This document shows positions 5,178 to 6,097 of a stretch of 6,097 bases of DNA, piece by piece. Under the pieces are notes generated by a model that was given only the letters and a program-made list of their open reading frames with translations, did no database searches and had not been told where the DNA came from. Position 1 is the stretch's first letter. Each line of letters starts with the position of its first letter. The stretch comes from an uncultured Pseudorhodoferax sp. (GTDB taxonomy: Bacteria; Pseudomonadota; Gammaproteobacteria; Burkholderiales; Burkholderiaceae), in contig CAJYRH010000046.1 in the NCBI GenBank assembly GCA_913776795.1, forward strand, positions 1-6,097, in the 5' to 3' direction. The translations under genes were made by a program, and so were the position numbers.

Positions 5178-6097
5178 TGTTTTTCTCCCATCAGCCCGGC
5201 GGGCCGCAAGGTCAGGATCAGCAGCATCAGCGCGAAGGGCAGCGTGGCCGCCAGGCTGGACAGCTTGAGCGTGAGCAGGCCGCCCACGCCTTCGGCCCAG
5301 TCGCGCGCACCGATGAAGGCGAGCAGATCGGCCAGCGTGGCGTCGATGCCCACGGCGAAGGAGGTGATCACGCCGATCCGCAGCGAGGCCAGCATGGCGC
5401 CCTGCAGCGAGCCCAGGCCGCCGACCACCACCACCACGAAGATGGTCACGCCCAGCTCCAGCGCCATGTTGGGGTTGGTCGTGTAGAACGCGCCGGCCAC
5501 GGCACCGGCCAGCCCGGCCAGCCCGGCGCCGAAGCCGAACACGCCCATGAACACCAGCGGCACGTTGTGGCCCAGGGCCTCGGCCATGCGCGGCCGGTGG
5601 ATGGCCGAGCGCACCACGATGCCAACGCGCGTGCGCGTGAGCAGCAGGTGGATGGCGATGAACATGCAGATGGCCAGGCCGCCCATGAACAGCCGGTAGG
5701 CCGGGTAGTTCATCGCACCGAGCGAGAAGGCGGAGAAGTCCAGCGCGGCGGGCAGCCGGTAGTTGACCGGGTAGTTGCCGAACACCAGCTTGACCAGCTC
5801 GGTGATGATGAACGACAGGCCGAAGGTCAGCAGCAGCTCGTGCGCATGGCCGTGGTGGTGCACCTTGCGCAGCAGGTAGCGCTCGACGACCACGCCGACT
5901 GCCGCCACCAGCAGCGGCGCTGCCACCAGCGCCCACCAGAAGCCCAGAACGGGCTGCAGGGCGAACGCGCAGTACGCGCCCAGCATGTAGAACGAGGCGT
6001 GCGCGAAGTTCAGCACGCCCATCATCCCGAAGATCAGCGTGAGACCTGCGGACACCATGAACAGCAGCAGGCCGTAGATGACGCCGTTGAGCAGCGA
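5174..6097 (-). CDS. livH: Branched-chain amino acid (HAAT) ABC transporter permease, LivH type; 5' end cut by window edge
   Basis: Inner-membrane permease that pairs with the LivM-type subunit to form the channel of a HAAT-family importer for amino acids or related small carboxylates. The reading frame is open to base 6097, giving 307 visible residues; E. coli LivH has about 308, so only a few N-terminal codons appear to be missing. An internal ATG at 6058 is not the likely start, because the preceding 13 codons (SLLNGVIYGLLLF) are typical first-helix LivH sequence. Family marks in visible-residue numbering are FGMMGVLNFAHASFYMLGAY (23-42), a glycine-rich VVVVVGGLGSLQGA segment (221-234) and the closing LRPAGLMG (297-304). 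Most of the chain is hydrophobic helices, with a histidine-rich cytoplasmic-type loop at 80-86. Its TGA overlaps the livM ATG (ATGA). No binding-protein gene is visible; it may lie upstream of the window. Family assignment is firm; the substrate is unknown. Confidence 0.95.
   Translation of the reverse strand, partial: SLLNGVIYGLLLFMVSAGLTLIFGMMGVLNFAHASFYMLGAYCAFALQPVLGFWWALVAAPLLVAAVGVVVERYLLRKVHHHGHAHELLLTFGLSFIITELVKLVFGNYPVNYRLPAALDFSAFSLGAMNYPAYRLFMGGLAICMFIAIHLLLTRTRVGIVVRSAIHRPRMAEALGHNVPLVFMGVFGFGAGLAGLAGAVAGAFYTTNPNMALELGVTIFVVVVVGGLGSLQGAMLASLRIGVITSFAVGIDATLADLLAFIGARDWAEGVGGLLTLKLSSLAATLPFALMLLILTLRPAGLMGEKQ

Noticed and set aside
3783..5486. Long open frame of about 567 codons on the plus strand opposite livM and livH
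   Set aside because: Its product is Gln/His/Arg-rich without a domain. Such antisense frames are expected opposite GC-rich genes, and the minus strand encodes clear transporter proteins.

Overview
The window comes from a very GC-rich bacterium (third codon positions are almost all G or C). Gene style and family resemblance suggest a betaproteobacterium of the order Burkholderiales, perhaps Comamonadaceae. That placement is inference, because no rRNA or marker gene is present.

All six protein genes lie on the minus strand, so transcription runs from base 6097 toward base 1. In that order they are: livH-type permease (6097-5174, its first few codons cut off by the window edge), livM-type permease (5177-3882, with an unusual ~120-residue C-terminal extension), livG-type ATPase (3885-3070), livF-type ATPase (3073-2318), a BKACE/DUF849 beta-keto acid cleavage enzyme (2292-1339), a 366-bp gap, and a short-chain dehydrogenase resembling the hydroxyacyl-CoA dehydrogenase domain of MFE-2 (972-82). 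The four transporter genes are joined by identical 4-base ATGA stop/start overlaps, and the BKACE gene follows after only 25 bp. Bases 1-81 hold no supportable gene.

Functionally this looks like an uptake-plus-catabolism unit. A HAAT (branched-chain-amino-acid type) ABC importer brings in an amino acid or small carboxylate. A zinc enzyme cleaves a beta-keto acid with acetyl-CoA to give acetoacetate and a new acyl-CoA. An SDR may oxidise or reduce a hydroxyacyl-type intermediate. The periplasmic binding protein is not in the window and the substrate cannot be read from the sequence.

Two things stand out. First, the 973-1338 gap holds two ~110-nt copies of a structured repeat in inverted orientation. 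Conserved boxes (22 and 20 identical bases) are separated by stems whose sequence differs between copies while pairing is kept, and nearly all imperfect pairs become G-U wobbles when both copies are read on the same element strand. This looks like a REPIN/BIME-like or other small structured mobile element. Second, the LivF-type ATPase has arginine instead of the Walker A lysine. Together with a degenerate LivG signature motif, this predicts one consensus and one degenerate ATP site in the importer.
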